A DNA stretch of 64,000 nt from Avena insularis (GCA_023614405.1 CM042689.1:310721132-310785131); one strand, 5' to 3'. Counted from the first letter of the stretch, positions 11,271 to 24,446 are shown. Notes: generated by a model not told the origin, from the sequence alone. Program-made: numbers and translations.

Positions 11271-12873
11271 TGAGAGGCAATAATAAAGTGGTTATTATGT
11301 ATATTCCAAGTATATGATAGATGTTTATTTTGCATGCTATAATTGTATTAATTCAGAAACGTTAATACATGTGTGTTTAATAAACAAAAAGAAAGTTCCT
11401 AGTTATGCCTCTCTCATAAACTAGCTCGTTGATTAACAAGATGATCAAGGTTTCCTCATCATGGACATTGGATGTTGTTAATAACGAGGTCACAACATTA
11501 GTGTAATGATGTGATGAACATTCATCCGAAGTATAGCATTACGATCAAAGTCATTGAGTTTATATTGCTATAACATCATACGGAGTGATCCTAATCCTTA
11601 GACCATGAGATCATGTCAATCACTAACACCGGAAGAGTATCTTGATAACATCAAACGTCACACCGTAACAGGATGATTATAAAGATGGGTTCAGTACTAA
11701 TAAAGTGTTATGTTGAGGCCCATGGATCGAGAGTGGAATTTTTTAATCCCGATGACAGATAGATATGCTCTGGGCCCTCTCGGTGATATCACATTGATTA
11801 GCTTGCAAGCAAGTGATTTGATCACTAGAATGTTATATCACGGGAACAAGAAAAGAGTACATGTCAGTAACAAGATCAAACTAGGTATGGAGATACCGAT
11901 GATCGAATCTCGGACATGTAATATATCACGAAACAAAAGGATTAAGATACTGGCGTAAAATGTTCTCACGATCATAAGAAAGTCATCGTTGAATGTGTGG
12001 GAGTCAGAATGGATCTCCAGGTCCCGCTTCTGATTATTGATCTGAGAGGGGCCTCGATCATGTCCGCATTATTCACGAACTGTAGGGTGACACACTTAAG
12101 AGACACCGACCCTGTTTGGAGCAAAAGTTTCATGCCGGAAAGAATAACAAGCATAGGAATTTATTTCACTAGATACCGAAACGGGTTTTCGGGTGAAATT
12201 GCAGAAAGTGTTTTTGCATGTGAAATGAAATACTAGCAAGGGGTTATATGCGAATGTTTGTCATTAAAGTAATTGACAAAATTCTAAATAAATAAAAGGA
12301 GTTTTATTTAATGAGAGTTTGCATTAAATTTGGTGGAAACTTAATGGGAATTTGAGTGGAGGAAATTGAAATGCTTTTTGTGAGTGGAGGGCAAGGGGGC
12401 AGATCCATGGCCGGCGGCCACCCCCTTGGGTGCCCCCTCCTCCTATAAAAGGATCCCCCTCCTCTCTTCTCACTTACACCTCCTCGTGAAGGATCTCTCT
12501 CCCCCTATAGTATTTATACCCCATGGTCTCAGACTAGAGAGATACATGTTCCCGGTGGCTATTCGGAAAAAAAGAGTTGTGCTTCCGCTGCATCACTGGA
12601 GCGAGGAGGCGGAGGTTGCTCGGTGCCTCGGACGTGTGTGCAAGCACGGATGCGCCGCTGATTTGCGGCACTAGGACTTCCTCTCGATCTTGAGATCGGC
12701 AAGAGATCGTCTATATCAACCACGAGTTCAATCTCGTTAAGCTTTGTCGGTCTTCAAGGGTATGATCTCTACAGATGTATATCTGCCCGTTGCTTGTATC
12801 TAGTAGATAGATCTTGATACATAGTTGTTCCCATCGTAGGAATTTTTTTGTTTTCTATGCTGCGAACCCTACA
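11271..12873 (+). mobile_element. Solo LTR inserted in the Maximus-type element (1.6 kb)
   Basis: The segment starts TGAGAGGCAATAATAAAG and ends GCGAACCCTACA, so it has TG...CA ends. It interrupts the palindrome-rich region, with 'attccc' before and 'tcccgg' after; TCCC is shared, a possible worn target duplication. Near 12440 it has 'cctcctataaaaggatcc', a TATA box, and the 3' part (tgttcccatcgtaggaatttt, then the CTACA end) looks like a cereal Copia LTR. No internal domain is present, hence solo LTR. Confidence 0.7.
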
Positions 12874-13495
12874 TCCCGGTAGTACCGGTTACCGGTAGTG
12901 CCGCGTAAAAGACTGGTAGTACCGAACCTGGGAAGTTTCCAGGAGTCGACCTGGAGACTGACCCCGGCCGGTAGTATCGCTCCCTTACGCGGTAGTACCG
13001 TTTCCACCAGAACAGGAAGCCAGGTATACATGGGGAGGCTCTTGTGCAGAGTAGATGAGGTTTGTAGAGGGATAAGAAAGGCTTAGGTTAAGAGAGTCAC
13101 ACTGATATGGACACATGCACTCTAAAAATAGGGAAAACATATCAAGAACCAAATGAGAGTGCATGATCTTAAGACCTAAAACAACTCAACAAATGACAAA
13201 CATGAGTAAGCACCAACCTCTCGAATGTGAGAGGGCGGTGGCCTAGGACACCATGTTTGAGTAAACTCGGCTTGGCACCACGAAGATATATCTTGGGTCC
13301 ATTACCGAAACTCATCATTTAAGCTCACATATCACAAAATGATATTAAGAGAAATGATTTTTATCGCTTTGGGCATAATGGGGGGAGGGATAGTCCAATC
13401 AATTAGGACCACACCCCCCTATATCCATGCCTGCACCTAAACCAAATAAGGATTAAGACATATGTGAGTATGCAAGGTGATCAAGTCAAGCTCCT
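12874..13495. other. Non-coding pol 3' region of the Copia element
   Basis: It begins with a second copy of a block also found at 11150-11240 (cggtagtgccgcg..., 'cctgggaagtttccagga', 'ctgaccccg'), so about 100 bp is duplicated across the solo LTR. The rest is untranslated sequence below the RNase H stop codon. Confidence 0.55.
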
Positions 13496-16400
13496 TCAAT
13501 CTATGATATTTAGTTCATTCCTCAAATAGCAAAACCTTGCTTCATCAAGTGGCTTCGTGAAGATTTCGGCAAGTTGGTCTTTGGTTGACACATTAGATAA
13601 ATCAATATCGCCTCGAGCAACATGATCTCTAATGAAGTGATGGCGAATCTTAATATGCTTCGTCCTTGTGTGATCCACCGAGTTGTAGGCAATCTTGATA
13701 GCACTTTCATTGTCACATAGAAGAGGCACTTTGTCACAAAGGACACCGTATTCCTTTAAAGTTTGCCTCATCCATAGCAATTGAGTGCAAGCACTAGCAA
13801 TAGCCACATACTCGGCTTCGGCGGTGGAGAGAGATATACAATTTTGCTTCTTAGAAGACCAACATACCAAAGACCTACCAAGGAATTGGCAAGCCCTAGA
13901 TGTTGATTTTCTATCATCCTTATCACCAGCCCAATCCGAATCCGTGTATCCACAAAGAGAAAATGTTGACCCTCGAGGATACCAAAGACCATAATATGGG
14001 GTATGAACCAAATATCGAAATATTCTCTTGACCGCCATCAAATGGCTTTCTTTAGGAGCCGCTTGATATCTTGGACACACACCTACACTCAACACAATAT
14101 CGGGTATAGATGCACAAAGGTAAAGCAAAGAACCAATATAGACAGGTATACCTTTTGATACACATCTTTACCATTTGGATTTTGTTCTAGATGAGTCTTT
14201 GTAGCCATGGGAGTAGGAGCTCCATTTAGATCAAGCATATTGAATCTTTTGAGCATATCTTGAGTATACTTGGCTTGGTTGAAGAATGTCCCTCCTCTCA
14301 CTTGCTTGATCTCAAAACCAAGGAATACCCTTAACTCCCCCATCATAGACATCCGGAACCTACTAGTCATTAGCTTTGAGAATTCATCATTAAAAGCTTT
14401 GTTAGATGAGCCAAAGATAATATCATCAACATATATTTGGCATACAGAAAGCTCCCCATTGACCTTCTTAGTAAAAAGAGTGGTATCGATTTTCCCAACC
14501 TCAAACCCATGGTCAAACAACAACTCTCTAAGGTGCTCATACCACGTGCGTGGGGCTTGTTTGAGCCCATAGAGCGCCTTATCAAGTTTGTAGACATGGT
14601 TTGGAAAGTTGGGATCCTCAAATCCTGGGGGTTTCTTTACATATACCAACTCATTTAATGGACCATTAAGAAATGAACTTTCTACATCCATTTGTTGCAA
14701 CTTAAAGTTATGATGTGTCGCATAAGCAAGAAGGATACAGATGGAATCAAGGCGAGCCACGGGTGCATATGTCTCTCCATAATCAACGCCTTCAATTTGA
14801 GAGAACCCTTGTGCAACCAATCTTGCCTTGTTCCTTACTATAATTCCATGCTCATCTTGATTTTTCTTGAATATCCACTTGGTGCCTATAACATTGCGGG
14901 AATCCTTTGGCTTCTCAACTAACTTCCATACTTTGTTTCTCTCAAAGTTGTTGAGATCTTTGTGCATTGCTTCCAATCAATCCGAATCTTCAAGAGCTTC
15001 CCACACTTTCTTTGGTTCAATCATGGAGATGTGTGCTTGGTGTTCACTAAACCTCTTCAATTGTACTCTTGTGGAAATGCCTCTCCTTAGGTCACCAACC
15101 ACATTTTCTAGAGAGTGGTCTCTTAATTACATCATCCTATCCGATCTAGCTTCGTGATGAGTGTGGATCTCCTTGTTGTTTCTTGGAGGAACCTCTTCAT
15201 CATTTTGTTTCTCGTCTTGACCATTATATTGACCTTGATCATCATCAGAATCATTCTCTTCATTCATAGGCAAAGATTAACCTTGGTCTTGATCTGGCAC
15301 ATTTCTAGCATTGATTTGAGCTTGTCTTAAGGCACTTTGTATGGATATCCCTTGTGTAATTGACTTGGCACCGCTTGATATTCTGGAGATTGGAGACTCA
15401 AGCTCTTCCTCACTAGATGTCACCTTGATCAACATGTTGAGGGTCCACAGCTTGTATTTGCCTTGGGTCATTGTCCTCCTCGGTGGATGGAGCTTGCTGA
15501 TGTTGTGAAGATGAGGACTCCACTTGAGTAGAGCATAGTTCTTCTCGATCCGCCATAAGGGGTTCCTCAACGGGGCGGATATATCCCACACCCATTCTTC
15601 CTATGGCATCCTGAGGCATTTCATCATCTGCATCACAACCATCAACACGCCCCCTTGGGGACCATCATATTCTTCAAAGGTCACACTACAAGATTCTATG
15701 ACGGCTCCGGAGAGCTTATCATAGATTCTATAAGTGTGAGATTCGAGACCATAGCCAACAAAAATACCCTCTAATGCTTTAGACTCGAATTTGGACAAAC
15801 GAACACCTTTTATGAGATACAAACACTTACAACCGAACATCCGGAAGTAAGATATGTTGGGCTTGTTACCGGTAAGTATTTCATATGGAGCCTTGTTGAT
15901 TTCTTTGTGGAGGTAGAGCCGGTTTGATGCATGCAAGCGGTGGAGATGGATTTGGCCCAAAAGTTGTATGGAGATTTAAACTCCGCCAACATGGTCCTAG
16001 CCATCTCAATAAGAGTCCGGTTCTTCCTCTCGGCAACACCATTTTGTTGAGGGGTATATGCAGCGGAATATTGATGTTTTATCCCCTCATCACCAAGGAA
16101 ATCATTCAAGGTGTAGTTCTTGAACTCGGTCCTATTGTTGCTTCTTATTATCAACACGAGGACATTGTATTGATGTTGAACCAAGTTGATGAAGTCGATG
16201 AAGGTCTTCTGGGTATCACTTTTCAACTTGAAGAAATATACCCATGAGTATCTTGGAAACTCATCAACAATCACCAAACAATATTTCTTCCCACCAAGAC
16301 TTGCATGAGATGGAGGACCAAAGAGATCCACATGAAGGAGCTCCAATATCCTCGTTGACTTGATGCGGTTCTTTGGCTTGTGGGGAGCATCATGCATATT

Positions 16401-16960
16401 TCCTAGAACATAAGCCCTGCAAACACGATCTTTGGCAAAGGAAACATTTTCTTTTAGTCCAACAATATGGCCCTCCTTGTGGATACTTTGCAAAGTTCTC
16501 ATATTGACATGGGCTAGTCGGCTATGCCATAACCAACCCACATCGGCCTTTCCGAATAAGCACATCACACTTGTAGTGGTTTGCCCCGAAAAGTCCACCA
16601 CATACAAGTCATGTTCGACGTACCCAACGAAAGCGACCTTGAGAGACTTGCTCCACATGAGGACCACAATATCATCATCAATAAAGATGGTAAAACCCAT
16701 CTTTCCAAGAGCACGGACTGAAAGTAAATTGTAACCAAAGGTCTCAACAAGCATGACATCCATAAGTGTAATATCGTGGGCAACCACTACCTTGCCAAAA
16801 CCCATTACCTTAGACTTTCACTTGTCGGCATATGTCACGGATATTTGATCATCATTTGGCCTTAATTCTTTGACAATAGAAGAGCTTCCGGTCATATGAC
16901 TAGTGCAACCACTATCAAGCACCCATTTTGACCCTCTGGAAGCATATGTCTACAAAAGAT
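13496..16960 (-). pseudogene. pol: Copia pol: protease, integrase, RT, RNase H
   Basis: In order on the minus strand: the protease motif WVLDSGCTSHMTG (about 16945-16890); the integrase zinc region WHSRLAHVN...; the integrase core with HVDLFGP, TPQQNGVAERKNRTL; RT from 14976 with KARLVAQGFSQ, APVARL, KLQQMDVESSFLNG and the catalytic YVDD; then RNase H with TDSDWAGD and STAEAEYVA, ending NELNIID. Defects: a TGA stop between protease and integrase (after YADK), a Tyr in place of one zinc-region Cys (VCRAYVLG), Asn at the second integrase acidic position (IIRSNNRTEFKN), a gap between integrase and RT, and a frameshift near 14110 between RT and RNase H. RT residues look intact; integrase does not. 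Confidence 0.9.
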
Positions 16961-16964
16961 CAAG

Positions 16965-18503
16965 CTAGTTTTTAGGTACCCATTTTTCAACGGGTCCTCT
17001 TTTGTTAGCAACAAGGATCTTGGGAACCCAAATAGACCAAGCAATATAACCATCATATGGGCCAACATATTGTGCATACACATCACCATAATAATCACGC
17101 ATTAGAACATAGTGAGGGTTAGCACTTCCCACAAAATCATCATGAGACATAGTTTTACCACTTGTGGTCTTACTATCCACAATGGTCTTGTTTTTCTCTT
17201 GTGCGGGCTTGGCCTTCTTCTTGTTGTTGTTCTTTTTCTTGGCTTTGGAGACAAAACCAATGACCCCTTTCTCACCATTTGACCTTTGCTTACTCAAAAG
17301 GCCATCAATAGACTTGTTACCTTTTGGAAATGTGGCCTTGACTAGCTCCCCCTTCAACCTAGCATTTTCTTCAAGAATAATTGTACTACTAGAAGGAATG
17401 AAATTACTAGGTGAAGGAATATTGGTCAATTGAGTTTGAAGCTTTTCATGGGACTTTGTGAGTTACAAGAGTTCACTTTCCAATGCCTTGTGAGCCTTGT
17501 TAAGCAAACTAAAGTCCTCAGCAAGTTTTTCATGAACCACACCAGACTCAATCTTGTCCTTTTTAGCCCTTTTATATTTAGCAATATCAAGGTCACGTTC
17601 CTTAATGAGTCTATTCACAATTAAATCATTTGCCCCATCAAGCCCTTCAAGTTTTAGTTCAAGGGACAACCTAGTCTCTTGTTCCTCTTCTAGAGCATTA
17701 TTTAGGGCTTCTACCTCAATCATGTGTTCTCTTCCTAGTTTACATATTTCATCAAGAAGCTCTTGGGTGTGATAAAGTTGATCTAGGAGGTCCACAAAAT
17801 GTCTTTTGTGTTCCCCTTGCAAGTTATTCATGAACTCATCAAAAGCAATCATTTCCTTTTTAACCTCTAGAGACATTTCATCATCATTTTCATCACTACT
17901 CAAGAGGGTGGGGTGAGATGGTGAAGATACCTCCGTTCCTCTTGCCATAAGGCAAGTGGCATTATTGTTGGAGAGATTCTCATTTGGGGAGTCGAAGAGG
18001 TAGAATGTGGGAGTAGAAGTAGTGGCAAGAGACGCCACACCACTTGACGTTTACTCTTCATTATCTTCATCATCTTCATCATCGGAGGAGTATTCTTCAT
18101 GAGTGATCAACACAATTTCACCCGACTTCTTGTTGGTGGGATTCTTCTTGATGAAGGGTTTCTTGTAAGGAGCTTTGGGAGTTTTCTTCAACACGAGTTT
18201 ACCCCCATGATATTTTCTCTTCTCATAGGGACAACCCGCCACAAAGTGATAGCGGTCATCTCAATTTAGTGACATTTTCTCTTCTTACATTTGGGTTGCT
18301 TCTTCGTGGCATTTCCATCTTGGCCTTGGTGGGGTTCTTCCAAAATTTCTTTGCATAGAAGGCCATATATGCACCATGAGCAATCTTGACATCATCAGGG
18401 TGGATCATGGAGAGGCCTTCATCACTATCATCTTCATCCCCATGATCCACAATTTTGGCCTTCAATGCTAGGTTGACAATATTGCTCATTCCAAGGGCTC
18501 GAT
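16965..18503 (-). pseudogene. gag: C-terminal gag portion of the Copia element
   Basis: Continues the gag frame interrupted by the solo LTR. It starts ALGMSNIVNLALKAK, passes a zinc-knuckle region ending DDRYHFVAGCPYEKR in which the first cysteine is out of frame and the second position is a TGA stop, then a lysine-rich stretch, an acidic SSDDEDDEDNEE tail and a long coiled-coil (about 18000-17463, LLDQLYHTQELLDEICKLG). Frames change at least three times, and amber stops precede the protease. RNA binding by the knuckle is therefore lost. Confidence 0.75.
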
Positions 18504-21500
18504 TGTCAACACCCGGATTTTTAATCACAGATGCCTGTTATGCCATACATCGCAATCCTAGGATTACCATTTTTGCGAGACATAATAGATTGGATATCAC
18601 AGTACATCATCCATTACAAACCATACATAAGGTCTTACACAAATAAGGATCTCATAATCCAGTTCTTAATACAATTCAAGCAGCGGAATAACATAATAGT
18701 AACGATAGTGTAGGCGAAGCTCCATCTTCATGGTCACAGGCAATGCTGACGATGGGAGATGATCCTAGTTGTCGTAACATTCCTGATGTCCGTCCTCCTG
18801 ATACTCCTCTTCATAGTCTGGCCACGAGAATAGCCAGGGACAAAGCCATAAGTACTCTTTAAGTACTCTCAAACTAATACTAACAAGTGAAGTGGTTTTG
18901 AATAGGATATACTAAGCTCTAGGGTTGTTTTGAAAAAAGCCAGATTTACCTCTACTAAGTTTAGAAACAAAGAAAGCTAGTTGAAAGTTTTATAACACCT
19001 AAGTGGGAACTTGAATTTCATGTCACCACACTGTTGTGGTCAAGTAGAAGTCACAAATTATTTCACAAGTACTTTTGAAAACATATGACGATGGAACAGT
19101 ATGGCCACTCCAACTGTCCATAACCGCGGACGCGGATATTCAAATAGTTTGACACTCTGTAGAGATTGTACACTTTCGCCACAACATTCGATACATCCGT
19201 CAGGAACAATCCTGAATTCGCCATACTCAGTATGCGGATAATCAATCCTAACCTTTCAATTACACGCCCTAGTATAGGCACCTCTCCTGTGAGTTTGGCC
19301 TCCCAACCATGACCAACTGTCATCTTGGGTACTGCACAGGTGAACAATCTTCACAAGGTAGCCTCAACTCAGACCTTGGCCGCAAGGGAACCCATACTAA
19401 GGTATATAAATTTCCAGTCAAGCCCTTCCCAAATTTCGGGTATTGTGGTTATACGGTAAAATTGGAATGGTATCGCATCCAGACAACCATCAGTTTTATA
19501 AAGGGCTAAGGCTCATGCCTTAACATTTTCATCATCAAAAATCATTTAGTGTTAAAGAACACATGTCAAAACATTTTAGTAGAATTAATCATCATTCCAA
19601 GGTTTTCATAACCATTTTCTCTAAGTATTCCCATCTAAAGTTGATCAAGTTTTATGCTTAGCACTAGCATCTACAAGTGGGGGTAAATAATAATGAGGGG
19701 TGGTAAACAAGTGTATCTTATCTAAGTTCAATCTCATGCCTCAGGATGACATCAAGATTATCTAACTTAGGCCAAGTTTTATGCTCTTTATGCTACCTTC
19801 CAATATCCTTCTATTATCTACAAGTTACTAAGTAAACTCTAAGAGAAAGCTTTGATAAAGAAATAAAGCATTAAGCTTTGCAAGTAAAACTAGGATTGGG
19901 TATCATCAAATGGGTATAAGTTTGCAAGTAGAGCTTTCAAGTGGTAGCTTGCTTAATGAGTAGCTTGCAAGTATTGGTTTGCATGGTTGGAAGTATAAGC
20001 TTGCCAAGTCAACTGGTAGTATTAGGCTTGCCTTGTGCAGAGCAGTGGTTGAAGTTCTCCTCGGCTTCTTCCTCGTAGTATCCTTGGTCGGTACTAGCGT
20101 CTATAAATAAATACGAGGTACACAATCACCAAACAATACTTAACTATTTCTATTTTTCACACAAAGGTTCACACTAGATAATCTAGCATCATCACTAACA
20201 TTACAAGATTAAAGCACTTGTCTTATTTATTTTATTTTAGAAAAGTAATTTCTACTCATTGAAAAACTAGTTAAGATTTAATATTCTCCAACTCAAACAT
20301 GGGATCATGTTGAAACATGTCATCACCACATATTTCAGTACATGGGAATGTGATTTAAAGTGGTGTCACAATTTAATAAGGTTTAACATTTTTATATTAA
20401 TTAATTAAAGTGACTTGAAATTCCTATGTGGCATTCTTTTATTACTTGAACATTATTTCTGTAAGTAAACCTATATATTTTTATATATGCTGAAAGGTAT
20501 GGTTAAATGTGATTTTTGAGAGTTGGAATCAACTCAAAAGTTCTTATGGTTGAATTTTGAAAAATGTTTGAATGCATAAAAGCTTCTGCCTTGTTATTTT
20601 TACCATGGGTGATCTACAAATATAAATGGTTTTAATCCCACATGCTTGGATTAAGAATTTCAGTACCTTTCTAACAAAATTGGTTTCATGCATTTTGATT
20701 TAGTGAATCGAGCTGGGTTGATTTTTGAATCTAGGTACAGAACTGGGTTTGAGATTAAATGAATAAATCTAAATTTGAATTAGTGGGTTGCGCGGGATGT
20801 TTAACTGGGCCGGCCCACTACGCACAGCGCGCGCGGGCTGGTTAAGTGAATGACCCCACTCGTCAGTGAGACAATGAGTGACGAAGCGGTATGGGTGAAT
20901 CTAGACTGTGCGATCTAACTCTAGTCCTACAGTTGTGGTTCATCGTCCATGCCTGAACAGGACACGACGAGGTCGAACCCTAGTGCGGCCAGTGGGGGTC
21001 AGTGGGGGCTCACCGGGGCTCCGGCGATGGTCGGCGATGGGGGCAAACGACGAAGTCAACGACGGTGATTCTCCTGGTACCGGCAGCTTCTCCTGGGGCG
21101 GCTCCAATCGACGACGCCTCTTCTCCTCTGAAGCGGCGAACTCCGGTGAAATTCTGGCCACCTGGTGCTCGCCTTGCTCCGGGACTGAGTGGGGGTATCA
21201 GTGGGAGGTGGGTAGTGAACTGGTGTGAAGAAAACGAGCGGGGGTGGCCTCCTTTTATAGTGGCTGAAGGGGACCGAATGGCACGGGTGGAGCTCATCGG
21301 TGTCGATGGCACAAAGTGCTACTGGCATGGGCGATGATATGGGGTGGTGCTGTGCTCCCTGGCGAAGCTCAATGGCATGGTCTTGTGGCGTGGGGCGGTG
21401 CTGAACGGTCAGAACGTCGCGACGCTCTGAGCAGGTCCGACAATAATTTTAATGGCGCACATCATCCTTGGTCCGCGCGGCGGCGAACGGGGTTGTCTGG

Positions 21501-22527
21501 TAGGGTGTTGGGATGCTGGCGAGCACCTCTGCAAGCCGCAAAGGCGGCACGCGGTCTGTGGGTGCTGGTCGAGTGTGGCGCACTGGCACACTCTCGGCTC
21601 GCACGCAGAGAAGATTGGCATGAGCTTGCCATGTGGTCCAGGGGCTGGCAATGCTCGGGGCTAGGACAGAGGGTGGCGGTGGACGGTGGTCAGTGCTCCA
21701 GACAAGGTTGGCGAGGCTAGTTCTTCCTCTAGCTCGCTGGCGACATGGGGGTGAACAATGGTGCTCTCGGCCTGGTCACCATTAATGGCTAGGCTTGCTC
21801 ACAGTGGTGCTAAGGATTATTAAAGAGGCTAGATGATCTACTAAGAGCTTGTTGCAACCAGAGAGGGAACAAGGTTGGTCAAATTCACTGCTGCAAATAG
21901 TGTTTGATGTTTTGTTGTTTGCTGATCACAAGGTGTTTGATGAAATGGCCGAAAGAAATTTAAATTTGAATTTTGGATTCAAACTCGGTGGGTTTGCTAG
22001 GCACATACTAGGAAGTATTGGGTTAGTTGGATTGGTCAAGGGGCACTTGTTTGGTTGGGTTTTGAAAATGTGTGATCTTCACATATGTTATAGATTCAAT
22101 TTTGCATTGTGATTTGAATGAGGTTGTCAAATGTTTCTGTAAGTTTGAAAGGTGGGCTTTGATTCACTTTTACTTGGTCTTGCAAGGGGTGAGAAGAATT
22201 GGAAAAGTTTGTATTTTAAATCTTGGACTAGAAACACTCAAAGTGGCCTAGTGAGCAAGATTGGCAAAAAAGACCATTTGCTTTCTTTGTTTTGTTTGTG
22301 ATTTTCTCTTGATTTGTTTCTGCTTGGAAATGTTTTAGATGATGTTATATTCATCTTTGAACAATTCCTTACTATTTAGGTTAATCACACAAGTCCATTC
22401 ATGCATTTATCAAATCATCACATACACACATGCATTCATTTGGTTTTTATTTAATCAAAGTTTTTGTTAACCCTAATTTTAGTGATTAGAGTTTGATGAT
22501 CATGATCAATAGTTTTGGGATGTTACA
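18504..22527 (-). mobile_element. Solo long LTR (~4.0 kb) inside Copia gag
   Basis: Bounded on the plus strand by TGTCAACACCCGG and GGGATGTTACA, so on the minus strand it runs TGTAACATCCC...GTTGACA. It splits the Copia gag frame. No PBS, PPT or coding domain is inside. Its minus-strand start (TGTAACATCCCAAAA) and an internal block (cactctgtagagattgtacactttc, 19150-19180) resemble the 4.4-kb LTR at 24447-28848 (TGTCACATCCCAAAA; about 25085), so the two are related. A GC-rich gene-like block at 20.8-21.8 kb carries only shadow ORFs. A 5-bp target duplication is not evident (tcgat left, ttgag right). Confidence 0.7.
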
Positions 22528-23490
22528 TTGAGCACGAGAATCTTTGGCATTCTTGGCGGCAACCTTCAAAGAGACCATCTCTTGCATAACGTCATTGGAG
22601 GTCATGAGGTGGTAGTTGTGTCTTCCTTGTAGGCTCTTCAAGTCGGTGGGCTCAAAGGGCATGAGTGCACTCACATATTTCCTTTTTATCCAAGCATCAT
22701 CCACATGTGAGGCACCCACATTCCTAAAAGCGGTGGCGGTGGTCTTAAGCCTACGGTACATGTCTTCATGATCTTCACCTTCCTTCATATAGAAACCTTC
22801 GGCTTCATTGCTTAGTGCATCATACCGATTCCTTCTCATGCTCTCATTCCCAACAAACAACACTGTGAGAGCATCCGAAGCTTCCTTGGCGGTGTTGAGC
22901 TGCTCAATGTGTGGGTAATCCTTTGTACCCAATCCTTGTTGAATCATGTGCAAGGCGGTGGCATTGAGTTGATTATTGACAACTTCTCTTCTTGTCAAGT
23001 TGTTTGGATCCCCAATATAGAGTCCTTGTTCAATGATGTTCCAGAGTTTAATGCAAGAGCTGCGCACATGAGTTTTCATTAGAGATTGCCATTGAGCAAA
23101 AGTAGATGCTTCTATCTTTGGTGGGTCTCCCCTATTGTTTATATGAGGGTGAGTAATTGGTGGGTCGAGAGTGTACCATCCATGAGAGTCATGGTGCTCT
23201 CCCTTCTCACCAACCCTTTTTGTGGAGGAATTTATGTTGTATTGATTATCCCCCACCACCTTACCCGTGGGTGATGACGGAGCATTCTCTTTAGGTAATG
23301 GTGGTAGTTCCTCTTGAGGAGAAGGGGATGATGAGCCACCTTTATCTTTAACAAGTTGCTCAAGTAACTTGTGCAATTGTTTGATCTCGTTGGCCATGGT
23401 GGAGCTCGACCTTGTTTCCAAGTTATTGAGATCCTCCATGGTCACCGAGGCGGTAGTCTCACCATCCACTTCCCCTTCTTTTCTACCCAT
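22528..23490 (-). pseudogene. gag: N-terminal gag of the Copia element
   Basis: A 320-residue open frame from the ATG at 23490, 40 bp after the PBS. It begins MGRKEGEVDGETTASV, contains a short coiled-coil (ANEIKQLHKLLEQLVKD) and then the Copia gag core of the UBN2/retrotran_gag type (FAQWQSLMKTHVRSSCIKLW, EGFYMKEGEDHEDMYRRLK, and DDAWIKRKYVSALMP). It is open until the solo LTR at 22527, where the protein runs into LTR sequence; the remaining gag is at 18503 and below. The start codon is chosen for its place just after the PBS. Confidence 0.85.
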
Positions 23491-23526
23491 ATACTCTTAG
23501 GCAGTAAAGCCCGAATAAAGAGCCGT

Positions 23527-23539
23527 GGCTCTGATACCA
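23527..23539 (-). other. Primer-binding site, initiator Met tRNA
   Basis: On the minus strand the sequence TGGTATCAGAGCC lies 2 nt from the inner end of the 5' LTR. It is complementary to the 3' end of plant initiator methionine tRNA, the standard minus-strand primer of Copia elements. Confidence 0.85.
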
Positions 23540-23541
23540 AT

Positions 23542-24446
23542 TGAAAGAATCGTATGGGCACCTGGAGGGGGGGGGGTGAATAGGTGCTACTTCAAATTTT
23601 CTTCTTTTTAAAATTTGGGTTTGACAAGAAAGGTAAATTCTCTAGATTATGCAACTAAGGTGAATTTACATATATGTCAAACAAGCATTAACTAGCACAA
23701 CACAAAGCAAGAACAAGTAAGTAAAGTGCAGTAAAGGATAGAAGTAACCAAAGTGGTGGACATGGAGACACAAGGATTTGTTTCCCATAGTTCCTTCCTT
23801 TTGAGGGGAAGTACTTCTACGTTTGGAGAGGGGGTGGTTTCAAACCAACAACGCCACGAGAGACCTCCCTTGTTCTCCGATGAATCTCACCCCAAGGGGA
23901 TCTATTCACCTTCCACTATATCAGCAACCTTCGAGGTGGAAGCCGGCACCTTTACAACAAGTTCAGGGCACACATCCACAACTTAATTGGAGGCTCCCAA
24001 ATACAAGCAAGCTATCAAAACAATCAAAGACAAGCTTGTAAGAACCAAATCTAGAACTAGAGTTTCCAAAGAAACACTAGAGCAAGGGGCCCTCAAGTGA
24101 ATGAGGGGGAAATGAAGATCTCTCCTGGTGAAGCAATAGATCAAGGGCTCCTCCTTCGATTCTCCAAAGATCAATGACTTTGGATGGTTGAGTGAAGAGA
24201 TATTGGCGATTAGGAGGCTCAAATGGAGGCGGTGTTCTTGAGTGAGACGAGCAACTTTCCCAAGGTAGGTGGAGGGTGCATTTATAGTCCTTGGTGTAGA
24301 TCTGACCGTTGAGCATTTAATGCAGCGGTACTAACGGAACTCCAAGCGATAGTACCGGAAAACACCGGTACTACCGTTCAGGTACCGGAGATGCCCCATA
24401 CAGGCAAACCAACCCCAGACTCCCACAGTACCAGAGTGTGGTGCTA
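23542..24446 (-). repeat. Maximus-type 5' LTR, truncated
   Basis: It matches 7057 to about 7960 of the 3' LTR with scattered substitutions, then stops at 'gtggtgcta' where the long-LTR element begins. The missing ~520 bp are not found after that element ends at 32903, so they were probably lost in the same deletion. Confidence 0.85.

Larger units (their letters stand above)
7057..24446 (-). mobile_element. Sirevirus (Maximus-type) Copia retrotransposon, nested and decayed
   Basis: The two LTRs begin TGAAAG(G/A)ATCGTATGGGC at 7057 and 23542 and end, at the left copy, with GCTCTTTCA at 8482. Read on the minus strand the order is 5' LTR, initiator-tRNA PBS, gag, protease, integrase, RT, RNase H, an extra third ORF, purine tract, 3' LTR. 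That gene order (integrase before RT) is Copia, and an extra ORF after RNase H marks the Sirevirus lineage. Two solo LTRs interrupt it, and its 5' LTR is itself cut by another element at 24447. Multiple stops and frameshifts make it non-autonomous. The family name Maximus is inferred from layout and host, not a search. Confidence 0.85.

Noticed and set aside
20908..21720. GC-rich overlapping ORFs inside the solo LTR
   Set aside because: Open frames occur on both strands with no family motif and no splice logic. GC-rich sequence has few stops by chance.
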